A DNA stretch of 64,000 nucleotides from Hyphomicrobiales bacterium (GTDB lineage: Bacteria > Pseudomonadota > Alphaproteobacteria > Rhizobiales > Rhizobiaceae). The stretch lies in the NCBI GenBank assembly GCA_900469345.1, contig UBWZ01000019.1, positions 1 to 64,000 of the forward strand. The letters run 5' to 3'. The position numbers and the translations under genes are program-made. Positions 7,877 to 17,961 of the stretch are shown here, piece by piece (position 1 is the first letter of the stretch; each line of letters opens with the position of its first letter). The notes beneath the pieces were generated by a model. That model was not told the origin of the DNA. It ran no database searches and was given only the letters and a program-made list of their open reading frames with translations.

Positions 7877-8410
7877 ATGTCTCGTATCGGTAAAAAGCCC
7901 GTTCAGGTTCCTGCAGGGATCACGGCCTCGGTTGATGGCCAGAAAGTGTCTGCAAAGGGCCCGAAGGGCGAGCTTTTCTTCGTTGCAAACGACGAAATCA
8001 AGCTTGAATTGAAAGACAACGCCGTGTCGGTGACGCCCGTCAACGACAGCAAGGATGCTCGGTCGAAGTGGGGCATGTCCCGCACGATGATCGAAAACAT
8101 CTTCAAGGGTGTGAAGGAAGGCTACGAGCGCAAGCTCGAGATCAACGGCGTGGGTTACCGCGCGGCCTTGCAGGGCAAGAACCTGCAGCTGCAGCTCGGC
8201 TTCTCCCACGACGTGGTTTATGAGCCGCCGCAGGGCATCACCATTGCCGTTCCGAAGCCGACGGAAATCGTCGTGACCGGCATCAACAAGCAGCAGGTCG
8301 GTCAGGTTGCAGCGGAAATCCGCGAATACCGCGGTCCGGAACCCTACAAGGGCAAAGGCGTCAAGTACGCTGGAGAACGGATCGTCCGCAAGGAAGGCAA
8401 GAAGAAGTAA
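7877..8410 (+). CDS. rplF: 50S ribosomal protein L6
   Basis: This 177-residue L6 starts MSRIGKKPVQVPAGITASVDGQKVSAKGPKGEL and ends with the L6 signature IREYRGPEPYKGKGVKYAGERIVRKEGKKK. It lies at the base of the L7/L12 stalk. The two repeated alpha/beta domains are both present and the length is normal. Confidence 0.99.
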   Translation: MSRIGKKPVQVPAGITASVDGQKVSAKGPKGELFFVANDEIKLELKDNAVSVTPVNDSKDARSKWGMSRTMIENIFKGVKEGYERKLEINGVGYRAALQGKNLQLQLGFSHDVVYEPPQGITIAVPKPTEIVVTGINKQQVGQVAAEIREYRGPEPYKGKGVKYAGERIVRKEGKKK

Positions 8411-8422
8411 GGATCACGCGAT

Positions 8423-8785
8423 ATGGCTAGCAGGAAACAAGCACTTGCAAAGCGCGCGAGCCGCGTGCGCCGCCAGCTCAAGGCGGTTGCCAACGGCCGT
8501 CCCCGCCTGTCGGTTCATCGCTCGTCGAAGAACATCTACGCCCAGGTCATCGATGACGTGGCCGGCCGCACGCTCGCAGCCGCCTCGACCCTCGATGGCG
8601 GCCTGCGTGGCTCTCTGAAGACCGGTGCTGACGTTGCGGCCGCAGCCGCAGTCGGCAAGCTGGTTGCCGAGCGGGCCTCCCAGGCTGGTGTAAAGGAAGT
8701 CGTGTTCGATCGCGGCGCCTTTATCTACCACGGCCGCATCAAGGCGCTCGCTGAAGCCGCCCGCGAAGGCGGTCTGAGCTTCTAA
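8423..8785 (+). CDS. rplR: 50S ribosomal protein L18
   Basis: This 120-residue L18 reads RVRRQLKAVANGRPRLSVHRSSKNIYAQVIDD and ends FDRGAFIYHGRIKALAEAAREGGLSF, both typical. It binds 5S rRNA together with L5. It is followed by a 153-base gap with a strong hairpin before rpsE. Confidence 0.98.
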   Translation: MASRKQALAKRASRVRRQLKAVANGRPRLSVHRSSKNIYAQVIDDVAGRTLAAASTLDGGLRGSLKTGADVAAAAAVGKLVAERASQAGVKEVVFDRGAFIYHGRIKALAEAAREGGLSF

Positions 8786-8790
8786 GAATT

Positions 8791-8842
8791 TTCGCCCGGC
8801 CTGCCTGTTGAGGGGAGGCCGGGCGAAAGGCGGTTTACCGCC
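8791..8842 (+). terminator. Perfect hairpin between rplR and rpsE
   Basis: A 12-base perfect stem TTCGCCCGGCCT (8791-8802) / AGGCCGGGCGAA (8816-8827) is followed by a second small stem GGCGG/CCGCC (8829-8842). No T run follows, so this may be an attenuator, an RNA processing site or an mRNA stabiliser inside the spc block rather than a simple terminator. Confidence 0.5.
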
Positions 8843-8938
8843 ATCATCAGTCGTTCCACACCTTTCTTTCTAAAAGGGGAGGGTGGTTGGCTCCCATAAA
8901 TCGCCCGTTGCACCCGGAAAATAAAAAGGAAAAGGACA

Positions 8939-9508
8939 ATGGCACAAGAAAGAAGAGGTTCGGGCAACGATCGCTCGAACCGCGAAGAACGCGACAGCGA
9001 ATTCGTTGACAAGCTGGTTGCGATCAACCGCGTCGCCAAGGTCGTCAAGGGTGGCCGTCGCTTCGGCTTCGCCGCTCTCGTCGTCGTCGGCGACCAGAAG
9101 GGTCGCGTCGGTTTCGGTCACGGCAAGGCACGCGAAGTGCCGGAAGCAATCCGCAAGGCAACTGAAGCTGCCAAGCGCGATCTGATCTTCGTACCGCTGC
9201 GCGATGGTCGCACGCTGCATCACGACGTCAACGGCCGCCACGGCGCCGGCAAGGTTCTGCTGCGCTCCGCCAAGGCTGGTACCGGCATCATCGCCGGCGG
9301 CCCGATGCGCGCCGTTTTCGAGACGCTCGGCATGCACGACGTCGTCGCCAAGTCGACCGGTTCGTCGAACCCCTACAACATGGTTCGTGCGACGTTCGAC
9401 GCTCTCAAGCACCAGGTTCACCCGAAGGACGTGGCAGCACAGCGCGGCATCAAGTATGCTACGCTTCAGGCTCGCCGTGCGTCTTCCGGCGTAACCGCGG
9501 AAGAGTAA
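8939..9508 (+). CDS. rpsE: 30S ribosomal protein S5
   Basis: This 189-residue S5 carries the double-stranded RNA-binding-like N-domain DSEFVDKLVAINRVAKVVKGGRRFGFAALVVVGD, followed by the second domain with GTGIIAGGPMRAVFETLGMHDVVAKSTGSSNPYN. S5 affects translational accuracy and forms part of the mRNA entry. The ribosome binding site is AAAAGGA before ATG 8939. Complete. Confidence 0.99.
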   Translation: MAQERRGSGNDRSNREERDSEFVDKLVAINRVAKVVKGGRRFGFAALVVVGDQKGRVGFGHGKAREVPEAIRKATEAAKRDLIFVPLRDGRTLHHDVNGRHGAGKVLLRSAKAGTGIIAGGPMRAVFETLGMHDVVAKSTGSSNPYNMVRATFDALKHQVHPKDVAAQRGIKYATLQARRASSGVTAEE

Positions 9509-9520
9509 GGAAGTCTGAAC

Positions 9521-9730
9521 ATGGCCAAGGCTACGACAAAGACTGAAGCAAAGACGGTCACGATCGAACAGATCGGCTCGCCTATCCGCCGCCCGGACTC
9601 GCAGCGCAAGACGCTCATCGGTCTCGGCCTCAACAAGATGCACCGGACCCGCACCCTGGAAGATACGCCTTCCGTTCGTGGCATGATCCGGGCAGTCCAG
9701 CATCTCGTTCGCGTCGTCGACGAGAAGTGA
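9521..9730 (+). CDS. rpmD: 50S ribosomal protein L30
   Basis: This 69-residue L30 has the core VTIEQIGSPIRRPDSQRKTLIGLGLNKMHRTRTLEDTPSVRGMIRAVQHLV. The Lys/Thr-rich first ten residues are a short extension common in rhizobial L30. It is placed between rpsE and rplO as expected. Confidence 0.98.
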   Translation: MAKATTKTEAKTVTIEQIGSPIRRPDSQRKTLIGLGLNKMHRTRTLEDTPSVRGMIRAVQHLVRVVDEK

Positions 9731-9746
9731 GACGGAGGAATAGATC

Positions 9747-10226
9747 ATGAAACTGAATGAGATCAAGGACAACGAAGGCTCTTCGAAGGACCGGATCCGC
9801 GTCGGACGCGGTATCGGTTCGGGCAAGGGCAAGACCGGTGGTCGCGGCGTCAAGGGCCAGAAGGCCCGTTCCGGCGTGTCGATCAAGGGCTTCGAAGGCG
9901 GCCAGATGCCGATCTATCGTCGCCTGCCGAAGCGCGGCTTCAACAACATCTTCGCATCTGAATACGTCACCGTTTCGCTCGGCCGTATCCAGACCGCGAT
10001 CGATGCTGGAAAGCTCGACGCCTCTGCAACCGTCGATGCGGCTGCTCTCAAGGCTGCCGGCGTGATTCGTCGCCTCAAGGACGGCGTTCGCGTCCTGTCC
10101 GGTGGTGAACTCACCGGCAAGCTGACGATCGAAGTTGCCGGCGCCTCCAAGGCCGCCGTCGAGAAGATCGAGAAGGCCGGCGGTTCTGTGAAGCTGCTTG
10201 CTGCGGCTGAACCTGCTGCTGAGTAA
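9747..10226 (+). CDS. rplO: 50S ribosomal protein L15
   Basis: This 159-residue L15 has the Gly-rich N-terminal stretch GRGIGSGKGKTGGRGVKGQKARSG and the EGGQMPIYRRLPKRGF signature. It is a late assembly protein of the 50S subunit. A 225-base gap with a terminator-like hairpin separates it from secY. Confidence 0.98.
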   Translation: MKLNEIKDNEGSSKDRIRVGRGIGSGKGKTGGRGVKGQKARSGVSIKGFEGGQMPIYRRLPKRGFNNIFASEYVTVSLGRIQTAIDAGKLDASATVDAAALKAAGVIRRLKDGVRVLSGGELTGKLTIEVAGASKAAVEKIEKAGGSVKLLAAAEPAAE

Positions 10227-10240
10227 ATCGTTTGAAAATC

Positions 10241-10270
10241 GCCCGGTGTGAGCTTCACACCGGGCCATTT
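10241..10270 (+). terminator. Hairpin between rplO and secY
   Basis: An 11-base perfect stem GCCCGGTGTGA (10241-10251) / TCACACCGGGC (10255-10265) closes on a three-base loop and is followed by CATTTTACC. It looks like an attenuator that lowers transcription into secY relative to the ribosomal genes. The remaining sequence up to 10451 has no gene that I can support. Confidence 0.6.
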
Positions 10271-10451
10271 TACCTCCATATGTGAGCCTCACGATCTTGA
10301 GGTGGGCTTTGCCCCTCGGATCACACGGAAAGAAGGGTGAGGCATCCGATTGCGACTGCAGTCCTCCCGTGCCCGCCTTTCCTATCAGAATTGAGTTTAC
10401 GTCCGGAGCGCGCGTTCGAGCCCCCGGATCTGGGTCGGGCGGAGAATTGCA

Positions 10452-11788
<1,337 letters not shown>

Positions 11789-11792
<4 letters not shown>

Positions 11793-12439
11793 GATTGATA
11801 CTTTTGGGGCCGCCGGGCGCGGGTAAGGGGACCCAAGCCCAGCGGATCGTGGAAAAGCATGGCATTCCGCAGCTTTCCACGGGCGACATGCTGCGGGCAG
11901 CGGTGGCTGCCGAGACGGAAGTCGGTAAGCAGGCGAAGGCGGTCATGGATGCGGGTAATCTCGTGTCTGACGATATCGTCAACGCGATTGTCTCCGAGCG
12001 AATCGACCAGCCCGATTGCGCCAACGGTTTCATCCTCGACGGCTTCCCGCGCACACTCGTGCAGGCCGATGCGACGGAAGTCATGTTGAAGTCGAAGGAC
12101 ATGGATCTGTCTGTTGTCATCGAGCTCAGGGTCGATGACAAGGAACTGGTACGCCGTGTCTCGGGTCGCTACTCCTGCGCCCAGTGCGGCAGCGTGTATC
12201 ACGACACGGACAAGAAGCCCTCCCAGGAGGGGGTCTGCGACAAATGCGGTTCGACCCATTTCAAGCGGCGGCCGGATGACAATGCCGAGACCATGACCAA
12301 GCGTCTGGAGGTCTACTACAAGGAGACCTCTCCGCTGATCGGATACTACTACGCCAAGGGGCGGCTACAGGTCGTTGATGGCATGGCCGAGATGGACAAG
12401 GTCACCGCCGACATCGAGGCAATCCTGGCCGGGCTGTAG
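11789..12439 (+). CDS. adk: Adenylate kinase with zinc-type lid
   Basis: This 216-residue enzyme interconverts ATP+AMP and 2 ADP. The P-loop GPPGAGKGTQ is at residues 7-16, and FILDGFPRTLVQA and the AMP-binding LSTGDMLR motifs follow. The LID domain has four cysteines (CAQC ... CDKC), which in the family bind a structural zinc. The ATG lies inside the secY stop, so translation is coupled; secY-adk adjacency is common in bacteria. Confidence 0.98.
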
Positions 12440-12531
12440 CGCCGGGCCTTGTACCAAAGAATCTTGGGCGGAACAGTTGCATTCAGGCAGTGATTCCGCT
12501 AAACACCGCGCCAACTCGCGACAATTTTGAG

Positions 12532-12574
12532 CGATCGGCGCGGATGTCCGAGAAAGGACATCCGGGGCCGATCG
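12532..12574 (+). promoter_or_regulatory. Long imperfect hairpin in the adk-rpsM gap
   Basis: The arms CGATCGGC..GGATGTCC and GGACATCC..GCCGATCG pair over 16 bases with a small internal bulge and a GAGAAA loop. ACAATT (12521-12526) and AATTGT (12580-12585) can extend the structure outward. It sits between adk and rpsM and resembles a terminator or leader structure of the alpha operon. No long T run follows. Confidence 0.55.
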
Positions 12575-12678
12575 TTTGTAATTGTCCCGTATGACGTTTG
12601 AACTGGTGGCCTGACAAGGCCGCTCTCATCGAAGAAGTACCACTTGCCGGACGGCAACTGGAACGAAGGAGAATAGAC

Positions 12679-13047
<369 letters not shown>

Positions 13048-13166
13048 TTTTTGGCCAGGTGTCGCGCGGCGGACCGGGGAGACCTCGTTCGCCGCTGATT
13101 GCGATTGCCTGACCAAGGTGGAGCCGCTGGAACTACGGCGGTGCAGAGATCAACGAAAGGGATAAT

Positions 13167-13556
13167 ATGGCCAAGGAAGCCACACGCGTTCGTCGCCGCG
13201 AACGCAAGAATATCACGTCGGGCGTTGCCCACGTCAATTCGACCTTCAACAACACGATGATCACCATCACCGATGCCCAGGGCAATGCGATTGCCTGGTC
13301 TTCCGCTGGTGCCAAGGGTTTCAAGGGTTCGCGTAAGTCGACCCCGTTTGCCGCTCAGATTGCTGCCGAAGACTGCGCCAAGAAGGCTCAGGAGCACGGC
13401 ATGAAGTCGCTGGAAGTCGAAGTCTGCGGCCCGGGTTCCGGTCGCGAATCGGCTCTGCGCGCTCTGCAGGCTGCCGGCTTCATGATCACGTCCATCCGCG
13501 ACGTGACGCCGATCCCGCATAACGGCTGCCGCCCGCGCAAGAAGCGCCGCGTCTGA
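13167..13556 (+). CDS. rpsK: 30S ribosomal protein S11
   Basis: This 129-residue S11 holds GVAHVNSTFNNTMITITDAQGNAIAWSSAG and ends with the signature ITSIRDVTPIPHNGCRPRKKRRV. S11 lies on the 30S platform near the Shine-Dalgarno helix. It is complete, with a 119-base gap from rpsM and an AAAGGGATA ribosome binding site. Confidence 0.99.
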   Translation: MAKEATRVRRRERKNITSGVAHVNSTFNNTMITITDAQGNAIAWSSAGAKGFKGSRKSTPFAAQIAAEDCAKKAQEHGMKSLEVEVCGPGSGRESALRALQAAGFMITSIRDVTPIPHNGCRPRKKRRV

Positions 13557-13567
13557 TGGTCCGCTTT

Positions 13568-13597
13568 AGGGTCGCCCCTTTGGCGACCCTTTGTTGA
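13568..13597 (+). terminator. Terminator-like hairpin after rpsK
   Basis: The stem AGGGTCGCC (13568-13576) / GGCGACCCT (13582-13590) is followed by TTGTTG. It could be a partial terminator or attenuator ahead of rpoA. Two more inverted repeats lie in the same gap: CCGAAG/CTTCGG (13652-13668) and GTTGCCAC/GTGGCAAC (13684-13708), the latter just before the rpoA ribosome binding site. Confidence 0.6.
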
Positions 13598-13726
13598 ACT
13601 CGGGAATAGCCGCTTCACCTCCTCGCAGGTTAAGCGGCTTTCACCGTATCGCCGAAGCCAAACTTCGGTGTTCCTCAGGCTCGGTTGCCACGATTGGATG
13701 GTGGCAACGAACGGAAGGTTTAAGTG

Positions 13727-14737
13727 ATGATCCAGAAGAACTGGCAGGAACTGATCAAGCCGAACAAGGTGGAGTTCACCTCGTCCGGTCGTACCAAGGC
13801 AACGCTGGTTGCCGAACCTCTGGAGCGCGGCTTCGGCCTGACGCTCGGCAATGCGCTGCGTCGCGTGCTTCTGTCGTCTCTCCGGGGTGCCGCGGTGACG
13901 GCTGTCCAGATCGACGGCGTACTGCATGAGTTCTCCTCGATTCCGGGCGTCCGCGAAGACGTGACCGACATCGTTCTGAACATCAAGGAAATCGCCATCA
14001 AGATGGACGGCGACGATGCCAAGCGCATGGTCGTTCGCAAGCAGGGTCCGGGTTCGGTCACTGCCGGTGACATCCAGACCGTTGGCGACATCGAGATCCT
14101 CAACCCCGACCACGTGATCTGCACGCTGGACGAAGGTGCCGAGATCCGCATGGAATTCACGGTCAACAACGGCAAGGGCTACGTTCCCGCCGATCGTAAC
14201 CGTGCGGAAGATGCGCCGATCGGCCTGATCCCCGTCGACAGCCTGTACTCGCCCGTCAAGAAGGTCTCGTACAAGGTTGAAAACACCCGTGAAGGCCAGG
14301 TCCTCGACTACGACAAGCTGCTGATGTCGATCGAGACCGACGGTTCGATCTCCGGCGAAGATGCAGTCGCTTTCGCGGCCCGCATCCTGCAGGACCAGCT
14401 GGGCGTTTTCGTCAACTTCGACGAACCGCAGAAGGACGTCGAGGAAGAGGCCGTCACCGAGCTCGCCTTCAACCCGGCGCTGCTCAAGAAGGTCGACGAA
14501 CTCGAGCTTTCGGTTCGTTCTGCCAACTGCCTGAAGAACGACAACATCGTTTACATTGGCGACCTCATCCAGAAGACCGAAGCTGAAATGCTTCGCACTC
14601 CGAATTTCGGTCGCAAGTCGCTGAACGAGATCAAGGAAGTTCTGGCATCCATGGGCCTCCATCTCGGCATGGAAGTCCCCGCATGGCCGCCGGAAAACAT
14701 CGAAGATCTCGCCAAGCGTTACGAAGACCAGTACTGA
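13727..14737 (+). CDS. rpoA: RNA polymerase subunit alpha
   Basis: This 336-residue alpha subunit has the N-terminal dimerisation domain (about residues 1-235; ERGFGLTLGNALRRVLLSSL is the hallmark), a linker, and the C-terminal DNA- and activator-binding domain (about 250-330; ELELSVRSANCLKNDNI and FGRKSLNEIKEVLASMGLHLGM). The in-frame GTG at 13724 is rejected in favour of ATG 13727, which follows GGAAGG and gives the usual MIQKNWQ start. It is coded between rpsK and rplQ as in most bacteria. Confidence 0.99.
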   Translation: MIQKNWQELIKPNKVEFTSSGRTKATLVAEPLERGFGLTLGNALRRVLLSSLRGAAVTAVQIDGVLHEFSSIPGVREDVTDIVLNIKEIAIKMDGDDAKRMVVRKQGPGSVTAGDIQTVGDIEILNPDHVICTLDEGAEIRMEFTVNNGKGYVPADRNRAEDAPIGLIPVDSLYSPVKKVSYKVENTREGQVLDYDKLLMSIETDGSISGEDAVAFAARILQDQLGVFVNFDEPQKDVEEEAVTELAFNPALLKKVDELELSVRSANCLKNDNIVYIGDLIQKTEAEMLRTPNFGRKSLNEIKEVLASMGLHLGMEVPAWPPENIEDLAKRYEDQY

Positions 14738-14744
14738 GAACAGC

Positions 14745-14766
14745 AAAGGCAGGTTTTGCTGCCTTT
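14745..14766 (+). promoter_or_regulatory. Small hairpin between rpoA and rplQ
   Basis: AAAGGCAG (14745-14752) and CTGCCTTT (14759-14766) form an eight-base stem with a GTTTTG loop directly behind rpoA. It lacks a T run and more likely affects mRNA stability than ends transcription. Confidence 0.4.
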
Positions 14767-14869
14767 CCCCGTCAAACAGCGGGCCTTTCCGATAGGTGAA
14801 AGTGCCCGTATGTGCCAGGAAACGGCAGGCCCGAACAAGAATGGGAACCTGCATTAAAGGAGAATAGCC

Positions 14870-15295
14870 ATGCGCCACGGAGTAGCCGGCCGCAAGCTCA
14901 ACCGTACTGCCAGCCACCGCAAGGCGATGTTCGCCAACATGGCGGCTTCGCTCATCACCCACGAGCAGATCGTCACGACTCTGCCCAAGGCCAAGGAAAT
15001 CCGCCCGATCGTCGAAAAGCTTGTCACGCTCGGCAAGCGCGGCGACCTGCACGCCCGTCGTCAGGCCATCTCGCAGATCCAGGACCAGGACGCCGTCCGC
15101 AAGCTGTTCGACGCCATTGCTTCGCGTTACGCGACCCGCAACGGCGGCTACCTGCGGATCATGAAGGCCGGCTTCCGCCAGGGCGACAATGCCCCGATGG
15201 CCGTCATCGAATTCGTTGAGCGCGACGTCAATGCCAAGGGCGCAGCCGACAAGGCCCGCGTTGCTGCTGAAGCGGAAGCTGCCGAAGCCGCATAA
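14870..15295 (+). CDS. rplQ: 50S ribosomal protein L17
   Basis: This 141-residue L17 starts MRHGVAGRKLNRTASHRKAMFANMAASLI and has the family signature through GGYLRIMKAGFRQGDNAPMAVIEFVER. The last 20 residues are an Ala/Glu-rich tail. The ribosome binding site is AAAGGAGA before ATG 14870. It closes the alpha block and is followed by a strong terminator. Confidence 0.99.
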   Translation: MRHGVAGRKLNRTASHRKAMFANMAASLITHEQIVTTLPKAKEIRPIVEKLVTLGKRGDLHARRQAISQIQDQDAVRKLFDAIASRYATRNGGYLRIMKAGFRQGDNAPMAVIEFVERDVNAKGAADKARVAAEAEAAEAA

Positions 15296-15318
15296 CTTTT
15301 GCGCGCCTTAACACTATT

Positions 15319-15350
15319 AAAAAAGCCGGGTGGAGACGCCCGGCTTTTTT
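15319..15350 (+). terminator. Strong intrinsic terminator of the ribosomal block
   Basis: AAAAAAGCCGGG (15319-15330) pairs with CCCGGCTTTTTT (15339-15350) around a TGGAGACG loop; the T run continues into TGTTTTC. This is a textbook Rho-independent terminator placed 24 bases after rplQ, and it ends the long ribosomal transcription unit. Confidence 0.93.
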
Positions 15351-15450
15351 GTTTTCGTCGTTTGGGCATGCCGGGTTGACGATAGTCAATGTTGGCCACC
15401 CGCGCGGGGTCCAAAGTCCTCTCAGACAACTAAAGTCGAGAGGCTGGGCC

Positions 15451-16029
15451 ATGACATTTCCTATCGCATTCGAACATGAAAAGAGCGACCTGATCATCCC
15501 GGCGCTGGCGCCCTTCTACGAGAGGGTGGCGCAACCCATGGCCTGGAGCCTGTTCCGGCTGGCCGTTGGCGGCATGCTGGTTGTCGAGGGATGGCCCAAG
15601 ATCATGGCACCCTTCGCGCAGGTCGGTTTTGTCGAAAACCTCGGCTTCTACCCGGGTTGGGTCTGGTCGCCGCTCTTGGCGATCATGCAGGTTTTTGGGG
15701 GTGCCCTGATCGCGCTTGGGCTGTTCACCCGACCGGCTGCCCTGGCGAACGCGGTGATGCTTGCAATTACCCTGGCGTTTCACGTCGCCCACCCTTACTG
15801 GGACGCGGTCCTGACGCAAGCGGGCATCGACGCACTGAAGGCCGGCAGCGACCTCTTCACGCCGAATGGCGTTCTCCGGCTTGCCGATGGCGGCACGAAG
15901 TTCCTGCATCAGGTGCAAGAGAAGGCCGAACAGAACTCGCTTTTCTGGACCGGCGGGGCATTTCTCTTCGCCGCTTTCGGGGGCGGATACCTGTCGCTCG
16001 ACAGGCTGCTGGTCCGCAAACAGTTCTAG
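15451..16029 (+). CDS. DoxX family membrane protein
   Basis: This 192-residue protein has four predicted membrane segments typical of DoxX (near residues 30-55, 70-95, 100-120 and 160-185), with RLAVGGMLVVEGWPKIMAPF and GALIALGLFTRPAALANAVMLAITLAFHV. DoxX proteins are small inner-membrane proteins linked to quinone or thiol redox chemistry, but their exact function is often unknown. The frame is open from 15349; ATG 15451 is chosen because the upstream part falls in the terminator region. It stands alone, facing the msrPQ pair tail to tail. Confidence 0.8.
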   Translation: MTFPIAFEHEKSDLIIPALAPFYERVAQPMAWSLFRLAVGGMLVVEGWPKIMAPFAQVGFVENLGFYPGWVWSPLLAIMQVFGGALIALGLFTRPAALANAVMLAITLAFHVAHPYWDAVLTQAGIDALKAGSDLFTPNGVLRLADGGTKFLHQVQEKAEQNSLFWTGGAFLFAAFGGGYLSLDRLLVRKQF

Positions 16030-16127
16030 AGGACGTCGCGCAAAAGCGTGCAGCGAGTTTGCGACAAGAGCGTGCAGAGCGAATCTGAAAGGTCGCGAGA
16101 CGCTTTCGCACCAGACGAGCATCAAAA

Positions 16128-16157
16128 GATCGGCGCCCGGCAAGCGAGGCGCCGATC
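16128..16157. terminator. Bidirectional hairpin between doxX-like gene and msrQ
   Basis: GATCGGCGCC (16128-16137) and GGCGCCGATC (16148-16157) form a ten-base perfect stem with AAAA before and GTTT after it. Being between two convergent genes it can serve as a terminator in both directions. Two copies of AGCGTGCAG occur just upstream in 16040-16080. Confidence 0.6.
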
Positions 16158-16164
16158 GTTTGGC

Positions 16165-16812
16165 CTAACGGGCCCGGGCGGGAGCTGAAAGATTGCGTCG
16201 GGCTCTCTTTCGGTCCATCAGCGGCTTGCGCACCGCGCGGTAGGCCAGCAGCAGCGCAATCAGCGCCACATGAATGAACGGCACGAGTGTTACCGATTTG
16301 ACGGCCAGCACATAGTGCAGGGCACCGCCGGCGGCAATCAGGTAGATGAGCCTGTGCAGCTTGATCCAGCCCTGGCCGAACCGCCGGATCGACCAGTTGT
16401 TCGACGTGACGGCGAGCGGGATCAGCATCAGCAGGCAGGCAAAGCCGATTGTGATGTAGGGACGCTTGACGATGTCGCCACCCACTGCGGCGAAGTTCAG
16501 TTGCAGGTCGAGCAGCAGGTAGACGGCAAAATGGATGACCACGTAGTAGAAGGCGATAAGCCCGAGCGCCCGCCGGTAGCGGACCCAGTTGATCCCCGCC
16601 AGATCCCGCAAGGGTGTGATCGCCAGTGTCGCGATGATAAAGCGCAGGGCCCATATGCCGATCACGTGTTCGAACGTCTTGACCGGGTTGAAGCCGAGGC
16701 CGCCGGTCGCGGCCTGGTAGAAATACCAGGCGGCGGGACACAGGCCGATCACGTAGAGCGCCCAGATGCTGGCGGCGTGGTAGCGGCGGGGAAGGGCCGG
16801 GATCGCGATCAT
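16165..16812 (-). CDS. msrQ: MsrQ, heme-binding membrane subunit of methionine sulfoxide reductase
   Basis: This 215-residue protein has about six membrane segments and the ferric-reductase-like core of MsrQ/YedZ, including YYVVIHFAVYLLLDLQL and LHRLIYLIAAGGALHYVL with heme-ligand histidines. It passes electrons from the quinone pool or flavin to periplasmic MsrP. ATG 16812 is chosen; a TTG at 16818 would overlap the msrP stop. The gene lies two bases after msrP in the same direction, so the pair is an operon. Confidence 0.93.
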   Translation of the reverse strand: MIAIPALPRRYHAASIWALYVIGLCPAAWYFYQAATGGLGFNPVKTFEHVIGIWALRFIIATLAITPLRDLAGINWVRYRRALGLIAFYYVVIHFAVYLLLDLQLNFAAVGGDIVKRPYITIGFACLLMLIPLAVTSNNWSIRRFGQGWIKLHRLIYLIAAGGALHYVLAVKSVTLVPFIHVALIALLLAYRAVRKPLMDRKRARRNLSAPARAR

Positions 16813-16814
16813 GG

Positions 16815-17762
16815 TCAATAGTTCGCCTTCAAGTCCATCCCGGCATAGAGGCTCGCCACCTGCTCGCCATAGCCGTTGAAGGGGAGGGTCGGCTTGCGGT
16901 TGCCGCCGAAGAAGCCGCCTTCACCGATCCGCTGTTCGGTCGCCTGGCTCCAGCGCGGATGATCGACCGCCGGATTGACGTTGGAATAGAACCCGTATTC
17001 GCGGGCGTTGGAGTTTTTCCACGTGGTCTGCGGCTGTTTCTCGACCAGCGAAATCCTGACGATCGACTTGATGCTCTTGAAGCCGTACTTCCATGGCACC
17101 ACCAGCCGGATTGGTGCGCCGTTCTGGTTCGGCAGGGTTTCGCCGTAAAGGCCGACGGCTAGAAGGGCGAGCGGATGGCGAGCCTCGTCGAGGCGGAGAC
17201 CTTCGATGTACGGCCATGAAAGCGGCTGGAACAGGCCGCTCTGGCCCGGCATTTCCGAGGGCCTGACGACGGTCTCGAACGCCACGTACTTGGCGCTGCC
17301 CTGCGGTTCCACCTGGTCGAGGATGGATGCCAGCGGAAACCCGACCCACGGGATGACCATCGACCAGCCCTCGACGCAGCGCATCCGGTAGGTGCGGTCC
17401 TCAAGCGGCATCTTCATCAGTTCGTCCAGGCCAAACTCCTTCGGCTTGCCGACGAGGCCATCCACCTTGACCGTCCAGGGTGTCGGCTTGAACGAACCCG
17501 CATTCTGCGAGGGGTCTTCCTTGTTCACACCGAACTCGTAGAAATTGTTGTAGGTGGTGACTGCTTCCTTCGGGGTCAGCTTGTCATTGACCTTGTAGTC
17601 GCTGGCTTTTGCCATCAGAGGCGCGCCAAAGGCGTTGTCTGCTCCGGACAGCGCAAGGCCCGCTGCAGCGGCGCCGACGCCCATGAAGCCACGCCGCGAC
17701 AGGTACACGCTCCGCGGCGTGATCTCAGATGCTGGGATATGGGGCGGACGATAAGCGGCCAT
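16815..17762 (-). CDS. msrP: MsrP, periplasmic molybdopterin methionine sulfoxide reductase
   Basis: This 315-residue catalytic subunit repairs oxidised methionine in periplasmic proteins. A twin-arginine signal (SRRGFMGVGAAAAGLALSG, from residue 22) directs export of the folded molybdenum-cofactor enzyme. The sulfite-oxidase-fold core has RMRCVEGWSMVIPWVGFPL, where Cys129 is the expected Mo ligand. ATG 17762 is chosen over the longer frame (to 17858) because it follows AGGAGAGC and puts the Tat motif near the N-terminus. It is followed directly by msrQ. Confidence 0.95.
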   Translation of the reverse strand: MAAYRPPHIPASEITPRSVYLSRRGFMGVGAAAAGLALSGADNAFGAPLMAKASDYKVNDKLTPKEAVTTYNNFYEFGVNKEDPSQNAGSFKPTPWTVKVDGLVGKPKEFGLDELMKMPLEDRTYRMRCVEGWSMVIPWVGFPLASILDQVEPQGSAKYVAFETVVRPSEMPGQSGLFQPLSWPYIEGLRLDEARHPLALLAVGLYGETLPNQNGAPIRLVVPWKYGFKSIKSIVRISLVEKQPQTTWKNSNAREYGFYSNVNPAVDHPRWSQATEQRIGEGGFFGGNRKPTLPFNGYGEQVASLYAGMDLKANY

Positions 17763-17961
17763 CACGAGCTCTCCTCTTGGCAACAATGCCGTATAGTCTC
17801 TTATACGTAGCGCCGATCGGTTCGGTTTCACAGCGCCGCCACCGGGAGGGAAAGCCACGTTTGCGTGAAAAACTGTTCTTTGTCACGCGTGATGGCCAGT
17901 TGAATTCGCAAGTGTATCGCACCACTTGAGGAGTACACAACGGGTCCTCAGGAGGCTGCCC

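Noticed and set aside
13388..15052. 554-codon minus-strand frame opposite rpoA
   Set aside because: A long antisense frame produced by GC-rich codon bias; rpoA on the + strand is certain.
16040..16080. Two AGCGTGCAG copies after the DoxX gene
   Set aside because: Only two short copies in a terminator-proximal gap; likely chance.
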